A stretch of 64,000 bases of DNA from NCBI GenBank assembly GCA_900473175.1, contig UCKM01000012.1, positions 136,493-200,492 on the forward strand. The letters are read 5' to 3'. Under the pieces are notes generated by a model. It had not been told where the DNA came from. It worked only from the letters and a program-made list of their open reading frames with translations, and searched no databases. This document shows, piece by piece, positions 1 to 9,702 of the stretch. Origin of the DNA: Hyphomicrobiales bacterium (GTDB lineage Bacteria > Pseudomonadota > Alphaproteobacteria > Rhizobiales > Rhizobiaceae). The position numbers and the translations under genes are program-made. The stretch's first letter is position 1. Every line of letters starts with the position of its first letter.

Positions 1-682
1 CGCTCTGCGCCAGCGCTTCCGCCTGGCGTACTGACAGACCGTCACGAACGATCCTGTCCGCAAGCGCCCCAGGATTCTCGGCGGTGATGAGTGTTCGCGC
101 ATGGCCTGCCGACAGAGCGCCGTTTGTAATCATGTCACGAACCGGGTCCGGCAATTTGAGCAAGCGCAGCGTATTGGCGACGTGGCTCCGGCTCTTGCCG
201 ATGACTTGCGCAAGATCCGCCTGCGTATACTCGTGATCATCTATAAGCTGTTGATATCCCATGCCTTCTTCGATCGGGTTGAGATCGGCGCGCTGCACGT
301 TTTCAATGATCGCGAGCTCCAGAGCCACGCGATCATTCACTTCGCGGATAATGACGGGAACAGTGGTTATGCCCGCCCTTTGCGCGGCACGCCAACGGCG
401 TTCACCCGCAATCAGTTCGTAGCGATCTGGCGAACCTTCGACGGGGCGCACGACGACCGGCTGTACAATGCCGTGCTTGCGTATGGACTGTGTCAGATCT
501 TCAAGATCAGCCTCGGTAAACAGGCGCCGGGGGTTGCGCGGGTTGCGCGAAATGAACTCGATTGGAATCTGGCGGTCCAAAGTAGCGACAGGCGGCGTCG
601 TCTCGTCAGGGAGGCGATCCATTTCGCCGATCAGCGCCGCAAGGCCGCGTCCAAGCCGCTTTTTTGACAGATCTTCATTCAT
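1..682 (-). CDS. parB: Chromosome-partitioning protein ParB, partial (C-terminus runs off the window)
   Basis: ParB binds parS centromere sites, loads as a CTP-dependent clamp and works with ParA to segregate the origin region. The visible 227 residues start at the ATG at 680-682 (MNEDLSKKRLGRGL), the usual basic ParB N-terminus. They contain the nucleotide/parS motif GERRWRA at about residue 98 and a helix-turn-helix around YTQADLAQVIGKSRSHVANT. The C-terminal dimerisation domain lies outside the window. The gene sits 38 bp downstream of parA on the same strand, the standard parAB order. Matching parS sites lie at 2153, 4158 and 4243, and probably 17058. Confidence 0.96.
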   Translation of the reverse strand, partial: MNEDLSKKRLGRGLAALIGEMDRLPDETTPPVATLDRQIPIEFISRNPRNPRRLFTEADLEDLTQSIRKHGIVQPVVVRPVEGSPDRYELIAGERRWRAAQRAGITTVPVIIREVNDRVALELAIIENVQRADLNPIEEGMGYQQLIDDHEYTQADLAQVIGKSRSHVANTLRLLKLPDPVRDMITNGALSAGHARTLITAENPGALADRIVRDGLSVRQAEALAQS

Positions 683-720
683 TGTCTCAGTCTTTCATAA
701 ATATTTCGCATGCGAATCGA

Positions 721-1515
721 TCAGGCTGCCCGCAGATGCCGCTCACGCTGGATCACTTCAGACGCCAATTGCAAATATGCTTGGCTACCGGCGCATTTCA
801 GATCGTAGAGAATGGCCGGGATGCCATAGGATGGTGCTTCTGAAACGCGCACATTACGGGGAATAACGGTTCGATACACCTTGTCGCCCATAAAGGATCG
901 CACATCATCAACCACCTGAGTGGCCAGATTGTTACGCCCGTCATACATCGTAAGCACGATACCCTGGATGGTGAGTTTTGGATTGAGCGCGGACCGTACC
1001 TGGTTCACGGTCTCAAGCAACTGACTCAAACCCTCGAGCGCGAAGAACTCACACTGGAGTGGCACGAGCACCGAATCAGCTGCCGCCATGGCATTCATGG
1101 TCAACAGGTTGAGGGAAGGCGGGCAATCAATCAATATATAGGTAAAGGGCGATACCGCCGGATCGCCGCGAAACGCCTTGCGCAAACGGGTCGCTCGATC
1201 AGCTGCGTTTGAAATCTCCATCTCGACGCCGAGAAGGTCCAATGTCGATGGGATGAGCGACAGGTTGGGCACGGCTGTGGATAAGGCCGCCTCATCGACG
1301 GTAGCAGTCTGCATCAACACATCATACGACGAAATTTCGCGGTTTTTCCGGTCTATCCCGAGGCCCGTGCTGGCATTACCCTGCGGATCAAGATCGACAA
1401 CCAGCACGTTCTCGCCAATCGCCGCCAAGGCGGTGGCGAGATTGATGGCGGTTGTCGTCTTGCCGACTCCGCCCTTCTGGTTGGCTATTGTAATGATCCG
1501 AGTCTGGCTTTCCAT
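721..1515 (-). CDS. parA: Chromosome-partitioning ATPase ParA
   Basis: ParA is the Walker-type ATPase that moves ParB-parS complexes. The 264-aa protein starts at the ATG at 1513-1515 (MESQTRIITIANQKGG), with an AGGA ribosome site about 8 nt upstream. A longer in-frame extension to a GTG at 1635 has no family similarity and would run into rsmG. The deviant Walker A KGGVGKTT is at residues 14-21, the Walker A' aspartate is in VVDLDPQGN, and IDCPPSL is the Walker B region. The gene lies between rsmG (55 bp upstream) and parB, the standard alphaproteobacterial arrangement. Confidence 0.97.
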   Translation of the reverse strand: MESQTRIITIANQKGGVGKTTTAINLATALAAIGENVLVVDLDPQGNASTGLGIDRKNREISSYDVLMQTATVDEAALSTAVPNLSLIPSTLDLLGVEMEISNAADRATRLRKAFRGDPAVSPFTYILIDCPPSLNLLTMNAMAAADSVLVPLQCEFFALEGLSQLLETVNQVRSALNPKLTIQGIVLTMYDGRNNLATQVVDDVRSFMGDKVYRTVIPRNVRVSEAPSYGIPAILYDLKCAGSQAYLQLASEVIQRERHLRAA

Positions 1516-1570
1516 TACTGTCTTCCTGAACAAAGCATCCTTTCCGGCGACGGTTAGATGCAAGTCGCTA

Positions 1571-2212
1571 TCAGTTCGGGTCGGCACGTCGCAGATTGCT
1601 GATCTGCAACACGACAGAATCTTTGTCGACCACACTTGCGTGTTCTAACAGATCAAAGGTCCACCCGTCTCGGCTTTCGTCAATTTCGCGGCGGTAATCC
1701 CGACCTTTTTGAAAGAGGGCGGTCGCGCCGGCAGCTAACCACGGCTCTGCCAGCGTAAAAAGATCGTTCAGCGAGGCGAGCGCCCGGGCAGTAATGATGT
1801 CTGGTGTTGCGATTTTTGACCAGACTGCATCGATGCGGGCGGCGTAAACAGTTCCAGGAGCGGAAAATTGACCGATCGCAGTACGCAGAAAGGCCGCTTT
1901 CTTCCCATTACTTTCGACGAGATCGATCCTGCCTTCCGGCCGTTCCTTCAGCAGAATCGCGAGGATGACCCCGGGAAAGCCACCGCCAGAACCGAGATCG
2001 AGCCAGTTTTTCGCGACTGGCGCCAAATTGAAGAGCTGGGCGCTATCGAGAATATGCCGGTCCCACAACTGATCGAGGGTCGAAGGCGAGGCAAGGTTGA
2101 TGGCTTTGGACCATTTTCGGAACAACGCCTCGAACTCAAACAGGTTATCCACTGTTTCACGTGAAACATCCGATAAAATGTCTTGCACTTTTTGTTCACG
2201 CCGATCGGTCAC
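1571..2212 (-). CDS. rsmG: 16S rRNA (guanine527-N7)-methyltransferase RsmG (GidB)
   Basis: RsmG methylates G527 of 16S rRNA with S-adenosylmethionine. The 213-aa protein has the SAM-binding motif [10 protein letters not shown] at about residues 71-80, followed by the acidic VESNGKK strand, both typical of the family. It starts with GTG at 2210-2212, and that GTGA overlaps the stop of mnmG, so the two genes are translationally coupled. A perfect parS site (2153-2168) lies inside the first 20 codons and encodes the local SRET residues. Length is normal for the family. Confidence 0.96.
   Translation of the reverse strand: MTDRREQKVQDILSDVSRETVDNLFEFEALFRKWSKAINLASPSTLDQLWDRHILDSAQLFNLAPVAKNWLDLGSGGGFPGVILAILLKERPEGRIDLVESNGKKAAFLRTAIGQFSAPGTVYAARIDAVWSKIATPDIITARALASLNDLFTLAEPWLAAGATALFQKGRDYRREIDESRDGWTFDLLEHASVVDKDSVVLQISNLRRADPN
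2153..2168. promoter_or_regulatory. parS centromere site 1 (perfect)
   Basis: The 16-bp palindrome TGTTTCACGTGAAACA matches the universal ParB-binding consensus at every position. It lies inside the 5' part of rsmG, about 1.5 kb upstream of parB and about 8.6 kb from the proposed oriC. Confidence 0.95.
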
Positions 2213-4077
2213 GCAACGTCTCTCGTCGGCGCTGTTCGACGGATCTGCGTAATGATCAGCGCAAGGGCGGCTGGGGTCATCCCGTCGATACGCTGTGCCT
2301 CAGCGATTGTGCGCGGTTGCCTTTGTTTGAGCTTCTGCTTCAGCTCATTCGATAGGCCTGAAGTCGCCGAAAAATCTATCGATCCGGGAATTAGCAAAGC
2401 TTCATCACGCTCCATAGCGGCGACGTCGGCCTTCTGACGCTCCAGGTATACGGCATATTGTGCCTCGATTTCCAGAGCGTCAGCAATGCCGCTGTCGACT
2501 TCGCCGAGCATGGGCCAGACTTGTGTTATACGAGAGAAATCAATGTCCGGGAAGGCCAACAGGTCATAGGCTGACCGCCGGATACCGTCCTGGTTGAGGT
2601 GGAGGTCGTGGGACGCGGCGGCACTCGGCGTTATCATCAGGCTCTTCGTCAGCGCGCGCGCGGCATCGAGCTTATGTGTGCGCTCCGCAAAGCGCTCGCG
2701 GCGTGCACGCCCCAATATCCCGAAACGTTCGGCCATGGGGGTCAATCGCTCGTCGGCATTGTCGGCACGCAGCGACAAACGAAACTCGGCCCGAGACGTG
2801 AACATCCGATATGGTTCACTCACGCCGCGGGAGGTTAAATCGTCCAGCATGACGCCGATATAGGCCTCAGTCCGTTGTATGATCACAGGCTCTGCACCGC
2901 CGGCCAACCGTGCCGCATTCAATCCGGCCAGCAAGCCCTGCGCGGCGGCCTCCTCGTAGCCGGTCGTGCCGTTGATCTGGCCCGCAAGGAACAGGCCCCC
3001 GATGCGGCGCGTCTGCAAACTCCGGTCAAGTTCACGCGGATCTATATAGTCATATTCAATTGCATAGCCAGGCTGCAGCATCACAGCGCGCTCAAGGCCC
3101 GGAATCGTCTTCAACAACTCCAGCTGGACATCTTCGGGAAGGGAGGTCGAGATACCGTTGGGGTAGATCGTGTGATCATCAAGTCCTTCTGGTTCCAGGA
3201 ATATCTGATGCCCATCGCGATCGCCGAACTTGACAATTTTGTCCTCCACCGATGGGCAATAGCGCGGACCAACCCCTTCAATCGAACCGGAGTACATTGC
3301 GGAGCGATGCAGATTGGTACGAATGACATCGTGGCTGGCTGGCGTCGTGCGCGTAATACCACAATCGATCTGCGGGTTCTGGATCGAGTCCGTCATCAAC
3401 GAAAACGGCAGAGGGTCCTTATCCGCCGATTGCATGTCAAGGCTTTGCCAGTCAATCGTGCGCCCGTCGAGCCGCGGCGGTGTTCCGGTCTTCAACCGGC
3501 CAAGCGCAAATTCATGCCGCATCAGCGTGTCGGAAAGACCAAGCGCCGGGGCCTCGCCCATGCGCCCGGCCGGAATTTGCTTCTCGCCAATATGTATGAG
3601 ACCGCGCAGGAAGGTGCCAGTGGTCAAGACCACAGCGGCACACGAAAGCACGCGGCCATCCATCAGCTGGACACCGGTAATCCGGCCGCCTTCTATGCGC
3701 AGATCATTGGCACCGCCTTCGATAATCACGAGATTTGGCTGTTCGGCTATGGCTTGTTGCATGGCGAGCCGGTAGAGCTTGCGATCCGCCTGTGTGCGAG
3801 GACCGCGCACAGCCGGACCTTTCCGGCGATTAAGCAGACGAAACTGGATGCCCGCAGCATCCGCAACGCGGCCCATAAGGCCATCAAGCGCATCGATCTC
3901 GCGAACAAGGTGGCCCTTACCCAACCCACCAATCGCCGGATTGCAAGACATCACTCCGATTGTGTCGGCCCGATGCGTGATGAGAGCTGTTCTGGAACCA
4001 AACCGTGCGGACGCTGCCGCAGCTTCACAGCCTGCGTGACCGCCGCCGATTATGATGACATCAAAAACGTCTTCCAC
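2209..4077 (-). CDS. mnmG: tRNA uridine-5-carboxymethylaminomethyl modification enzyme MnmG (GidA)
   Basis: MnmG is the FAD-binding partner of MnmE that installs the cmnm5/nm5 group at wobble U34 of tRNAs. The 622-aa protein opens with the dinucleotide-binding motif [10 protein letters not shown] (from residue 11) and has the family signature [14 protein letters not shown] near residue 45. A second signature, GTFLRG, follows at about residue 154. The predicted start is GTG (4075-4077), and no in-frame ATG lies close upstream. Its stop overlaps the rsmG start. A 178-bp spacer carrying two parS-type sites separates it from mnmE. Confidence 0.97.
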   Translation of the reverse strand: MEDVFDVIIIGGGHAGCEAAAASARFGSRTALITHRADTIGVMSCNPAIGGLGKGHLVREIDALDGLMGRVADAAGIQFRLLNRRKGPAVRGPRTQADRKLYRLAMQQAIAEQPNLVIIEGGANDLRIEGGRITGVQLMDGRVLSCAAVVLTTGTFLRGLIHIGEKQIPAGRMGEAPALGLSDTLMRHEFALGRLKTGTPPRLDGRTIDWQSLDMQSADKDPLPFSLMTDSIQNPQIDCGITRTTPASHDVIRTNLHRSAMYSGSIEGVGPRYCPSVEDKIVKFGDRDGHQIFLEPEGLDDHTIYPNGISTSLPEDVQLELLKTIPGLERAVMLQPGYAIEYDYIDPRELDRSLQTRRIGGLFLAGQINGTTGYEEAAAQGLLAGLNAARLAGGAEPVIIQRTEAYIGVMLDDLTSRGVSEPYRMFTSRAEFRLSLRADNADERLTPMAERFGILGRARRERFAERTHKLDAARALTKSLMITPSAAASHDLHLNQDGIRRSAYDLLAFPDIDFSRITQVWPMLGEVDSGIADALEIEAQYAVYLERQKADVAAMERDEALLIPGSIDFSATSGLSNELKQKLKQRQPRTIAEAQRIDGMTPAALALIITQIRRTAPTRDVA

Positions 4078-4157
4078 GAGCCTATGCTTTCCGAGATTCG
4101 AATCTGAGCCTTGATGGGCAAAACCGTGCTATGAGTCAAGTATAAGCGAATGAACAG

Positions 4158-4173
4158 TGTTTCACGTGAAACA
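4158..4173. promoter_or_regulatory. parS centromere site 2 (perfect)
   Basis: A second exact TGTTTCACGTGAAACA palindrome lies in the mnmE-mnmG spacer, about 80 bp upstream of the mnmG start codon. ParB bound here could also cover the mnmG promoter region; that is inference. Confidence 0.95.
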
Positions 4174-4242
4174 ATTTACCAGTTGGATAATGGTATTCGC
4201 ACCTCGAGCGCAACGCGAATATGTAGGACAATGGTTGGCAAA

Positions 4243-4258
4243 TGTTTCACGTGAATCA
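4243..4258. promoter_or_regulatory. parS-like site 3 (one mismatch)
   Basis: TGTTTCACGTGAATCA differs from the parS consensus only at position 14. It overlaps the last codon and stop of mnmE and lies 85 bp from the perfect site at 4158, so the two form a closely spaced pair. Confidence 0.8.
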
Positions 4259-5584
4259 TTTGCCGATGCAAAACTGCGAGAACACCACGTCAAGAATATC
4301 TTCAACATCGACATCGCCGGTGATCCTTCCCAGGGCATGCGACGCACGCCGCAGGAATTCAGCCCGCACCTCAAGCGGCGCCGTGTGCTCCAGAATCGCG
4401 GCCTCAATCTCTCTGCTCGTCTCTGCCAATAATTCCATATGACGACGCCTCGTCGGGAGCGGGTCCGACAGGTTCGCCGCCGCCGCTACAGCACGTTCGC
4501 CGATGGTCTTCAGCAGTTCATCAAGCCCTGTTCCAGTCCTTGTGGATATCGTCAAATCAAAGGCAGCATTGTCCGGCGCAAAGTTAAGATCGGATTTTGT
4601 GCCAATACGGACGATCGCTCCTTCTTCCGGACCGTTGAGAACCGGCACAACCGGATTGGACAAATCGGTCAGCGTCAGGACCAAATCCGCGGCAGCAGCC
4701 CGTTCAAGTGCCCGACCTATCCCGATCTTCTCAACTTTCCCTTCCGTTTCGCGCAAACCCGCAGTGTCTGTGATCAGCACGGGGAGGCCATCCAGGTCCA
4801 GTTTGACTTCGATCAGGTCACGCGTCGTGCCGGGTTCATCCGAGACGATTGCCACGTCGCTTCCAGCCAAGGCATTGAGCAGGCTAGACTTGCCGGCGTT
4901 CGGGGCGCCAACAATGACCACGCGAAATCCATCGCGCACCATCGCGCCTCGCTTGCCATTTGCGACATGCTTGCGGATACGATCGGCCAAATCCCGCATC
5001 TCCCTCCATACTTGCTCGGAGACCGATCCTGGAACGTCCGCTTCATCGGCAAAGTCGAGTTCGGCTTCGATCAGGGCGCGGGCCCGGATAAGTTCGCTTC
5101 GCCAGGACGAATAGAGTTGCGCCTGCGCTCCGGACGATATCAGAAGGGCCAGCCTTCGCTGGCTCTCGGTCTCGGCAGCAATCAAATCCGCCAGTCCTTC
5201 GGCAACCGTCAGGTCGAACTTGCCATTGGCGAAGGCGCGACGAGTAAACTCCCCCGCCTCCGCCATGCGGCAGCCTTCAAAAGTATAGAGGCTGGATAGC
5301 ATAGCATCGACCACTGCCTTGCCGCCGTGCAAGTGAAACTCACCGCAATCTTCCCCGGTGAAACTGTTTGGGCCGGGAAAATAGAGTACGAGGCCGCGGT
5401 CGATTGCAATGTTATCCCCATCCCGAAAGGTTCGCAGGTCAGCCCGTCGCGGGAAAAGGGCGCTTTGGCAAATCGTTTCGAGAACGAATCGAGTCTTTGG
5501 GCCTGAAATTCGAACCACCGCCACGCCAGCGGGTAGCCGCCCGCTCGAAAGCGCGAAGATGGTTTCCTCATGGGTCTGTTTCAT
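4256..5584 (-). CDS. mnmE: tRNA modification GTPase MnmE (TrmE)
   Basis: MnmE is the K+-activated GTPase that works with MnmG on wobble uridines. The 442-aa protein has the formyl-THF-binding N-terminal domain (GPNSFTGED near residue 71). It then has the G1 loop GAPNAGKSS at 226-234, a DTAG G3 motif and TKSD as G4. It ends in the catalytic tetrapeptide CIGK, so it is complete. Its stop codon overlaps a parS-like site. The order mnmE-mnmG-rsmG-parA-parB is the classic origin-proximal cluster. Confidence 0.97.
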   Translation of the reverse strand: MKQTHEETIFALSSGRLPAGVAVVRISGPKTRFVLETICQSALFPRRADLRTFRDGDNIAIDRGLVLYFPGPNSFTGEDCGEFHLHGGKAVVDAMLSSLYTFEGCRMAEAGEFTRRAFANGKFDLTVAEGLADLIAAETESQRRLALLISSGAQAQLYSSWRSELIRARALIEAELDFADEADVPGSVSEQVWREMRDLADRIRKHVANGKRGAMVRDGFRVVIVGAPNAGKSSLLNALAGSDVAIVSDEPGTTRDLIEVKLDLDGLPVLITDTAGLRETEGKVEKIGIGRALERAAAADLVLTLTDLSNPVVPVLNGPEEGAIVRIGTKSDLNFAPDNAAFDLTISTRTGTGLDELLKTIGERAVAAAANLSDPLPTRRRHMELLAETSREIEAAILEHTAPLEVRAEFLRRASHALGRITGDVDVEDILDVVFSQFCIGK

Positions 5585-5659
5585 TTTTCTCCATCCACAC
5601 CTACAATGGTAATTGGCTAGCTTACAAAGGGGCTATCCGGAAAGGCAGCAAACGTCTCG

Positions 5660-7666
5660 ATGTTCCCGCAAGCAAACCTGCTGGGCCGTGAATCCAGTCC
5701 ATATCTGCGCCAACATGCCGATAATCCCGTACATTGGCGCCCGTGGGGTAATGCAGCACTCGAGGAAGCACGTCAAATGGGCAAGCCCATCCTGCTCTCG
5801 GTTGGCTACGCGGCCTGCCACTGGTGCCATGTCATGGCACACGAGTGCTTTGAAGATGGCGATGTAGCGGTTCTCATGAACGCCCTCTTTGTCAACGTCA
5901 AGGTCGATCGTGAGGAGCGCCCCGATATCGATCAGATTTATATGGCATCGCTGGGTGCCATGGGCGGACAGGGTGGCTGGCCCCTGACGATGTTCCTTAC
6001 TCCCGAGGCAAAGCCGTTCTGGGGCGGAACCTATTTTCCCAAGCATTCGCGCTACGGCCGGCCCGGCTTTCTCGACGTTCTCCAGACGATGGGCAAAGTA
6101 TGGCGTGAAGATCGCGGACGCGTCGAACAAAATGTGGAGGCAATTACCGCACGTGTCCGGTCGCGGCTTGATGGCAAGGCAGACGCTTCTCCGATTGACC
6201 GCGCCCTGTTCGATCAGTTTGCGGTCAATGTCCATTCAATGATGGATCCCGTCAAAGGAGGAATGAAAGGCGCTCCCAAGTTTCCGAACGCGCCATTCAT
6301 GGATGCGCTTTGGCTATCCTGGTTGCGCACCGGCGCTGAAGACCATCGAGACGCTTTTCTATTGACCTTGCGGAGGATGCTGCAGGGCGGCATCTACGAT
6401 CATCTCGGCGGCGGACTCTCCCGCTATTCAGTCGACGATGAATGGCTCGCGCCGCATTTCGAGAAAATGCTCTACGATAATGCCCAATTCATTCGTCATG
6501 CCACCTTTGCTTACGCAGAAACCGGCGAAGAATTGTTCCGTATCCGAATCGAAGAGACGATTGCCTGGCTGGAACGCGAGATGGTGGTCAATGGGCGTTT
6601 TGCTTCTAGTCTTGATGCGGATAGTGAAGGGGAGGAGGGTCGGTTCTACGTTTGGTCGGCCGATGAAATTCCCCGCACCGATGAATTTAACCTGTTCCGG
6701 CAGGTTTACGACGTAACCGAGCAAGGCAATTGGGAGGGCAAAACCATCCTCAATCGTCTGCGATCGATCGAACCGCTCGACCATGTGATCGGGGCGGATA
6801 TGGCCAAGCGTCGCGCCGAATTGTTTGCGCTGCGTGAGAAGCGTGTGCGTCCAGGACGTGACGCCAAAGCGCTTACCGACTGGAATGGCCTGATGATCCG
6901 CGCAGTCGCAGAGGCAGGGCGTGTATTTGACCGCAGCGATTGGCTTGAACTCGCAACAACGGCCTATCGGACGATCACCGAATCGATGGTAGAGGGCCGG
7001 TTGCCCCATTCGGTCCTGGGCGATTCACGCCTGTTTCCCGGCATTTCCTCCGACTACGCCGCCATGATCAACGCTGCGGTGTCTCTCCATGAGGCCACCT
7101 CCGACAGTAGATATCTCGCCGATGCATCCCATTGGCTCGCTGTGCTCGATACCTGGCACGCAACGGGGGATGGCGACTACGCCCTGAGCGCTACCGACAG
7201 TGCCGACGTAATTATCCGCGTGCGTGGCGATCAGGATGAAGCGATTCCGAGCGCGACCGGCCAGATCATCGAGGCAATCACCCGTCTCGCAATCGTGAGC
7301 GGCAATGAGGACCTACGCCAACGCGGCGAGCGGATTGCCGAAAACGCGCTCGGCCGGGTTTTGCAGCAGCATTATGGTCAGGCGGGTGTATTGAACAGCG
7401 CCAGTCTGTTGATTGAGCCGATGAAACTCATGCTGGTAACGCCGGACCTAAACCATCCGCTTGTACGCGCCGCAGCTAAGTCTCCCGACCCGCGCCGCGC
7501 CGACATATGGAAGGAATACATCCACGACGAAAAGGTCAAACTTGTTCCAGGCGGCGGTGATATAATCATAAAAAAGCCCGCGGCCTATCTGTGCCGCGGG
7601 TTCGCTTGTCTAGCACCGGTCGAGACCGGCGACGAGCTTGCAGCGTTGCTGCGATCTCGTCCTTAG
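5660..7666 (+). CDS. Thioredoxin-like DUF255 / YyaL-family protein
   Basis: This 668-aa protein belongs to the YyaL/SPATA20 family. The N-terminal thioredoxin-like domain carries SSPYLRQHADNPV near residue 13 and a CHWCH active-site-like motif around residues 54-58, followed by GGWPLT. The rest looks like the (alpha/alpha)6 hairpin domain of this family. Its biochemical role is not established. It is the only plus-strand gene among the minus-strand genes left of the origin. It converges on rho with only 3 bp between the two stop codons, and its last codons contain rho's terminator. The ribosome site before the ATG at 5660 is weak. Confidence 0.9.
   Translation: MFPQANLLGRESSPYLRQHADNPVHWRPWGNAALEEARQMGKPILLSVGYAACHWCHVMAHECFEDGDVAVLMNALFVNVKVDREERPDIDQIYMASLGAMGGQGGWPLTMFLTPEAKPFWGGTYFPKHSRYGRPGFLDVLQTMGKVWREDRGRVEQNVEAITARVRSRLDGKADASPIDRALFDQFAVNVHSMMDPVKGGMKGAPKFPNAPFMDALWLSWLRTGAEDHRDAFLLTLRRMLQGGIYDHLGGGLSRYSVDDEWLAPHFEKMLYDNAQFIRHATFAYAETGEELFRIRIEETIAWLEREMVVNGRFASSLDADSEGEEGRFYVWSADEIPRTDEFNLFRQVYDVTEQGNWEGKTILNRLRSIEPLDHVIGADMAKRRAELFALREKRVRPGRDAKALTDWNGLMIRAVAEAGRVFDRSDWLELATTAYRTITESMVEGRLPHSVLGDSRLFPGISSDYAAMINAAVSLHEATSDSRYLADASHWLAVLDTWHATGDGDYALSATDSADVIIRVRGDQDEAIPSATGQIIEAITRLAIVSGNEDLRQRGERIAENALGRVLQQHYGQAGVLNSASLLIEPMKLMLVTPDLNHPLVRAAAKSPDPRRADIWKEYIHDEKVKLVPGGGDIIIKKPAAYLCRGFACLAPVETGDELAALLRSRP
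7570..7601 (-). terminator. Intrinsic terminator for rho, embedded in the DUF255 coding sequence
   Basis: Read on the minus strand, an 8-bp GC stem (CCCGCGGC / GCCGCGGG, 8-nt loop) is followed at once by C and TTTTTT. It lies about 70 bp past the rho stop codon, inside the last 33 codons of the convergent gene. On the plus strand no U-run follows the stem, so it should not stop that transcript. Confidence 0.88.
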
Positions 7667-7669
7667 GCT

Positions 7670-8935
7670 TTATGTGTTCATCGAGTCGAAGAACTCGCCA
7701 TTGGTCTTGGTTTGCTTCAGCTTGTCGATAAGGAATTCAATCGCGTCGGTCGTACCCATCGGCGCGAGAATACGGCGAAGCACGAAAATCTTCTGCAGGT
7801 CCTGGCGCGGAACAAGCAGGTCTTCCTTACGCGTGCCAGACTTGAGAATGTCCATCGCCGGGAAGATGCGCTTATCGGCAACCTTGCGGTCGAGCACGAT
7901 TTCCGAATTACCCGTACCCTTGAATTCTTCGAAGATGACTTCATCCATGCGGCTGCCCGTATCGATCAGCGCCGTCGCGATGATGGTCAGCGATCCGCCT
8001 TCCTCGATATTGCGCGCAGCACCAAAGAAACGCTTCGGGCGCTGCAGAGCATTGGCATCGACGCCACCAGTCAGAACCTTGCCGGATGACGGAACAACCG
8101 TGTTATAGGCACGCCCAAGACGCGTGATCGAATCGAGCAGGATCACGACGTCGCGGCCATGCTCGACGAGGCGCTTGGCCTTCTCGATGACCATTTCTGC
8201 CACCTGAACGTGCCGGGAGGCAGGTTCGTCAAAGGTCGACGATACGACTTCGCCCTTCACCGAGCGCTGCATGTCGGTCACTTCTTCCGGACGCTCATCG
8301 ATCAGTAGCACGATGAGATAGCATTCCGGATGATTGGCGGTGATCGAGTGGGCGATATTCTGCAAAAGAACCGTCTTACCGGTCCGTGGCGGAGCAACGA
8401 TCAATCCGCGCTGGCCCTTGCCGAGCGGCGCAACCAGATCGATGACGCGGGCAGAAAGGTCCTTGGTGGTCGGATTTTCCAATTCCATCTTGAAGCGCTC
8501 GTTCGGATAGAGCGGCGTCAGATTGTCGAAGTGGATCTTGTGGCGGATCTTTTCGGGATCCTCGAAATTGATTGTATTGACTTTCAGAAGGGCGAAATAG
8601 CGCTCACCTTCCTTCGGACCGCGGATGGGTCCTTCGACCGTATCGCCGGTTTTCAGCGAAAAGCGCCGAATCTGCGATGGTGAAATATAGATATCGTCGG
8701 GACCAGGGAGGTAGTTGGCGTTGGCGGATCGCATGAAGCCAAATCCGTCCTGAAGAATTTCGACGACGCCTTCGCCGATGATTTCGACTTCTTGCGAGGC
8801 CAGTTTCTTCAAGATCGCAAACATCAGCTCCTGTTTGCGCATGACGCTGGCGTTTTCCACCTCAAGCGATTCTGCAAAGGCGAGGAGGTCAACCGCAGTC
8901 TTGTTCTTGAGTTCTTGTAGTTTCATTTCCTGCAT
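7670..8935 (-). CDS. rho: Transcription termination factor Rho
   Basis: Rho is the hexameric RNA helicase that terminates untranslated transcripts. The 421-aa protein has the N-terminal Rho domain ([10 protein letters not shown]), the cold-shock-like RNA-binding fold with DGFGFMRS near residue 63, the Walker A segment [12 protein letters not shown] at 177-188, LIDERPEEV, and a Q/R-loop region around TGGVDANAL. It starts at the ATG at 8935; a second in-frame ATG lies three codons later. A 196-bp spacer to hemJ shows no clear hairpin. It is complete and of normal length. Confidence 0.98.
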   Translation of the reverse strand: MQEMKLQELKNKTAVDLLAFAESLEVENASVMRKQELMFAILKKLASQEVEIIGEGVVEILQDGFGFMRSANANYLPGPDDIYISPSQIRRFSLKTGDTVEGPIRGPKEGERYFALLKVNTINFEDPEKIRHKIHFDNLTPLYPNERFKMELENPTTKDLSARVIDLVAPLGKGQRGLIVAPPRTGKTVLLQNIAHSITANHPECYLIVLLIDERPEEVTDMQRSVKGEVVSSTFDEPASRHVQVAEMVIEKAKRLVEHGRDVVILLDSITRLGRAYNTVVPSSGKVLTGGVDANALQRPKRFFGAARNIEEGGSLTIIATALIDTGSRMDEVIFEEFKGTGNSEIVLDRKVADKRIFPAMDILKSGTRKEDLLVPRQDLQKIFVLRRILAPMGTTDAIEFLIDKLKQTKTNGEFFDSMNT

Positions 8936-9131
8936 GTGTGCGGAACTCTTAATTCTAATGGTTTAAAATGGGGAAGGGAAATGACGATGCCCGAATGCAG
9001 TGCCACTGAAAAATGGCTGAGGATGCTGTGGCGTTATTTCCAGAGAGGAGCCCTTATCTAGCCAATGATGGCGTCAAGGGCAAGTGGTTTCATGAGTGGG
9101 ATTGATAGGAGACTGAAGTTTTTCTGATCGA

Positions 9132-9671
9132 TCAAAATGGCTTTATGATGACCATGATCACGATAATAACCATAAGAACCGTCGGTACCTCGTTCATCAT
9201 GCGCCAAAAGCGCTGTGGCTTCACATTGCGGTCATCTGCGAACAACCTCACCGCCTTCGAAAAATAGCCATGCACGCCCGACATGACCAGGACCGCCAGA
9301 AACTTCACCTGAAACCAGCCATCCATATAGGCTGCCGTTTTCCATGCCAGCCACAATCCCGCAAGCCAGGTCACACCCATGGCAGGGTTTATGATTGCCT
9401 TGAGAAGCCGCTGCTCCATTACCTTGAACGTCTCCGATTGGACGGAGCCCGGTTCAGCGGCGCAGTGATAAATGAAAAGGCGTGGCAGATAGAGCATTCC
9501 CGCCATCCATGAGATGACCGCAATGACATGAATCGCCTTCACCCAAGGATAGGCATCATCTGGATAGAGGATCGCCGATGCAATGATGCCAACCGCGACC
9601 GCCGCCCCAATCAATCTCGGCAGAACCGCAATGTTTTTCAAACTGGGTTCATCCGAAGCAGTGCCTGCCAT
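9132..9671 (-). CDS. hemJ: Protoporphyrinogen IX oxidase HemJ
   Basis: HemJ is the membrane protoporphyrinogen oxidase used by most alphaproteobacteria that lack HemG/HemY. The 179-aa protein has four or so hydrophobic segments, the motif YPWVKAIHVIAVISWMAGM with the conserved histidine at about residue 52, and ends in a hydrophobic MVIIVIMVIIKPF tail. The start at 9671 is chosen because AAAGGAG sits about 6 nt upstream; the longer frame to 9746 would overlap hemE. It lies 31 bp downstream of hemE, so both haem steps are co-transcribed. Confidence 0.93.
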   Translation of the reverse strand: MAGTASDEPSLKNIAVLPRLIGAAVAVGIIASAILYPDDAYPWVKAIHVIAVISWMAGMLYLPRLFIYHCAAEPGSVQSETFKVMEQRLLKAIINPAMGVTWLAGLWLAWKTAAYMDGWFQVKFLAVLVMSGVHGYFSKAVRLFADDRNVKPQRFWRMMNEVPTVLMVIIVIMVIIKPF

Positions 9672-9702
9672 GCGATTCTCCTTTGCCAAATCGCAACTAG
9701 CT

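Noticed and set aside
2875..4107. 410-codon open frame on the plus strand opposite mnmG
   Set aside because: It is fully antisense to a confidently assigned gene, has no family features, and follows from the codon bias of mnmG.
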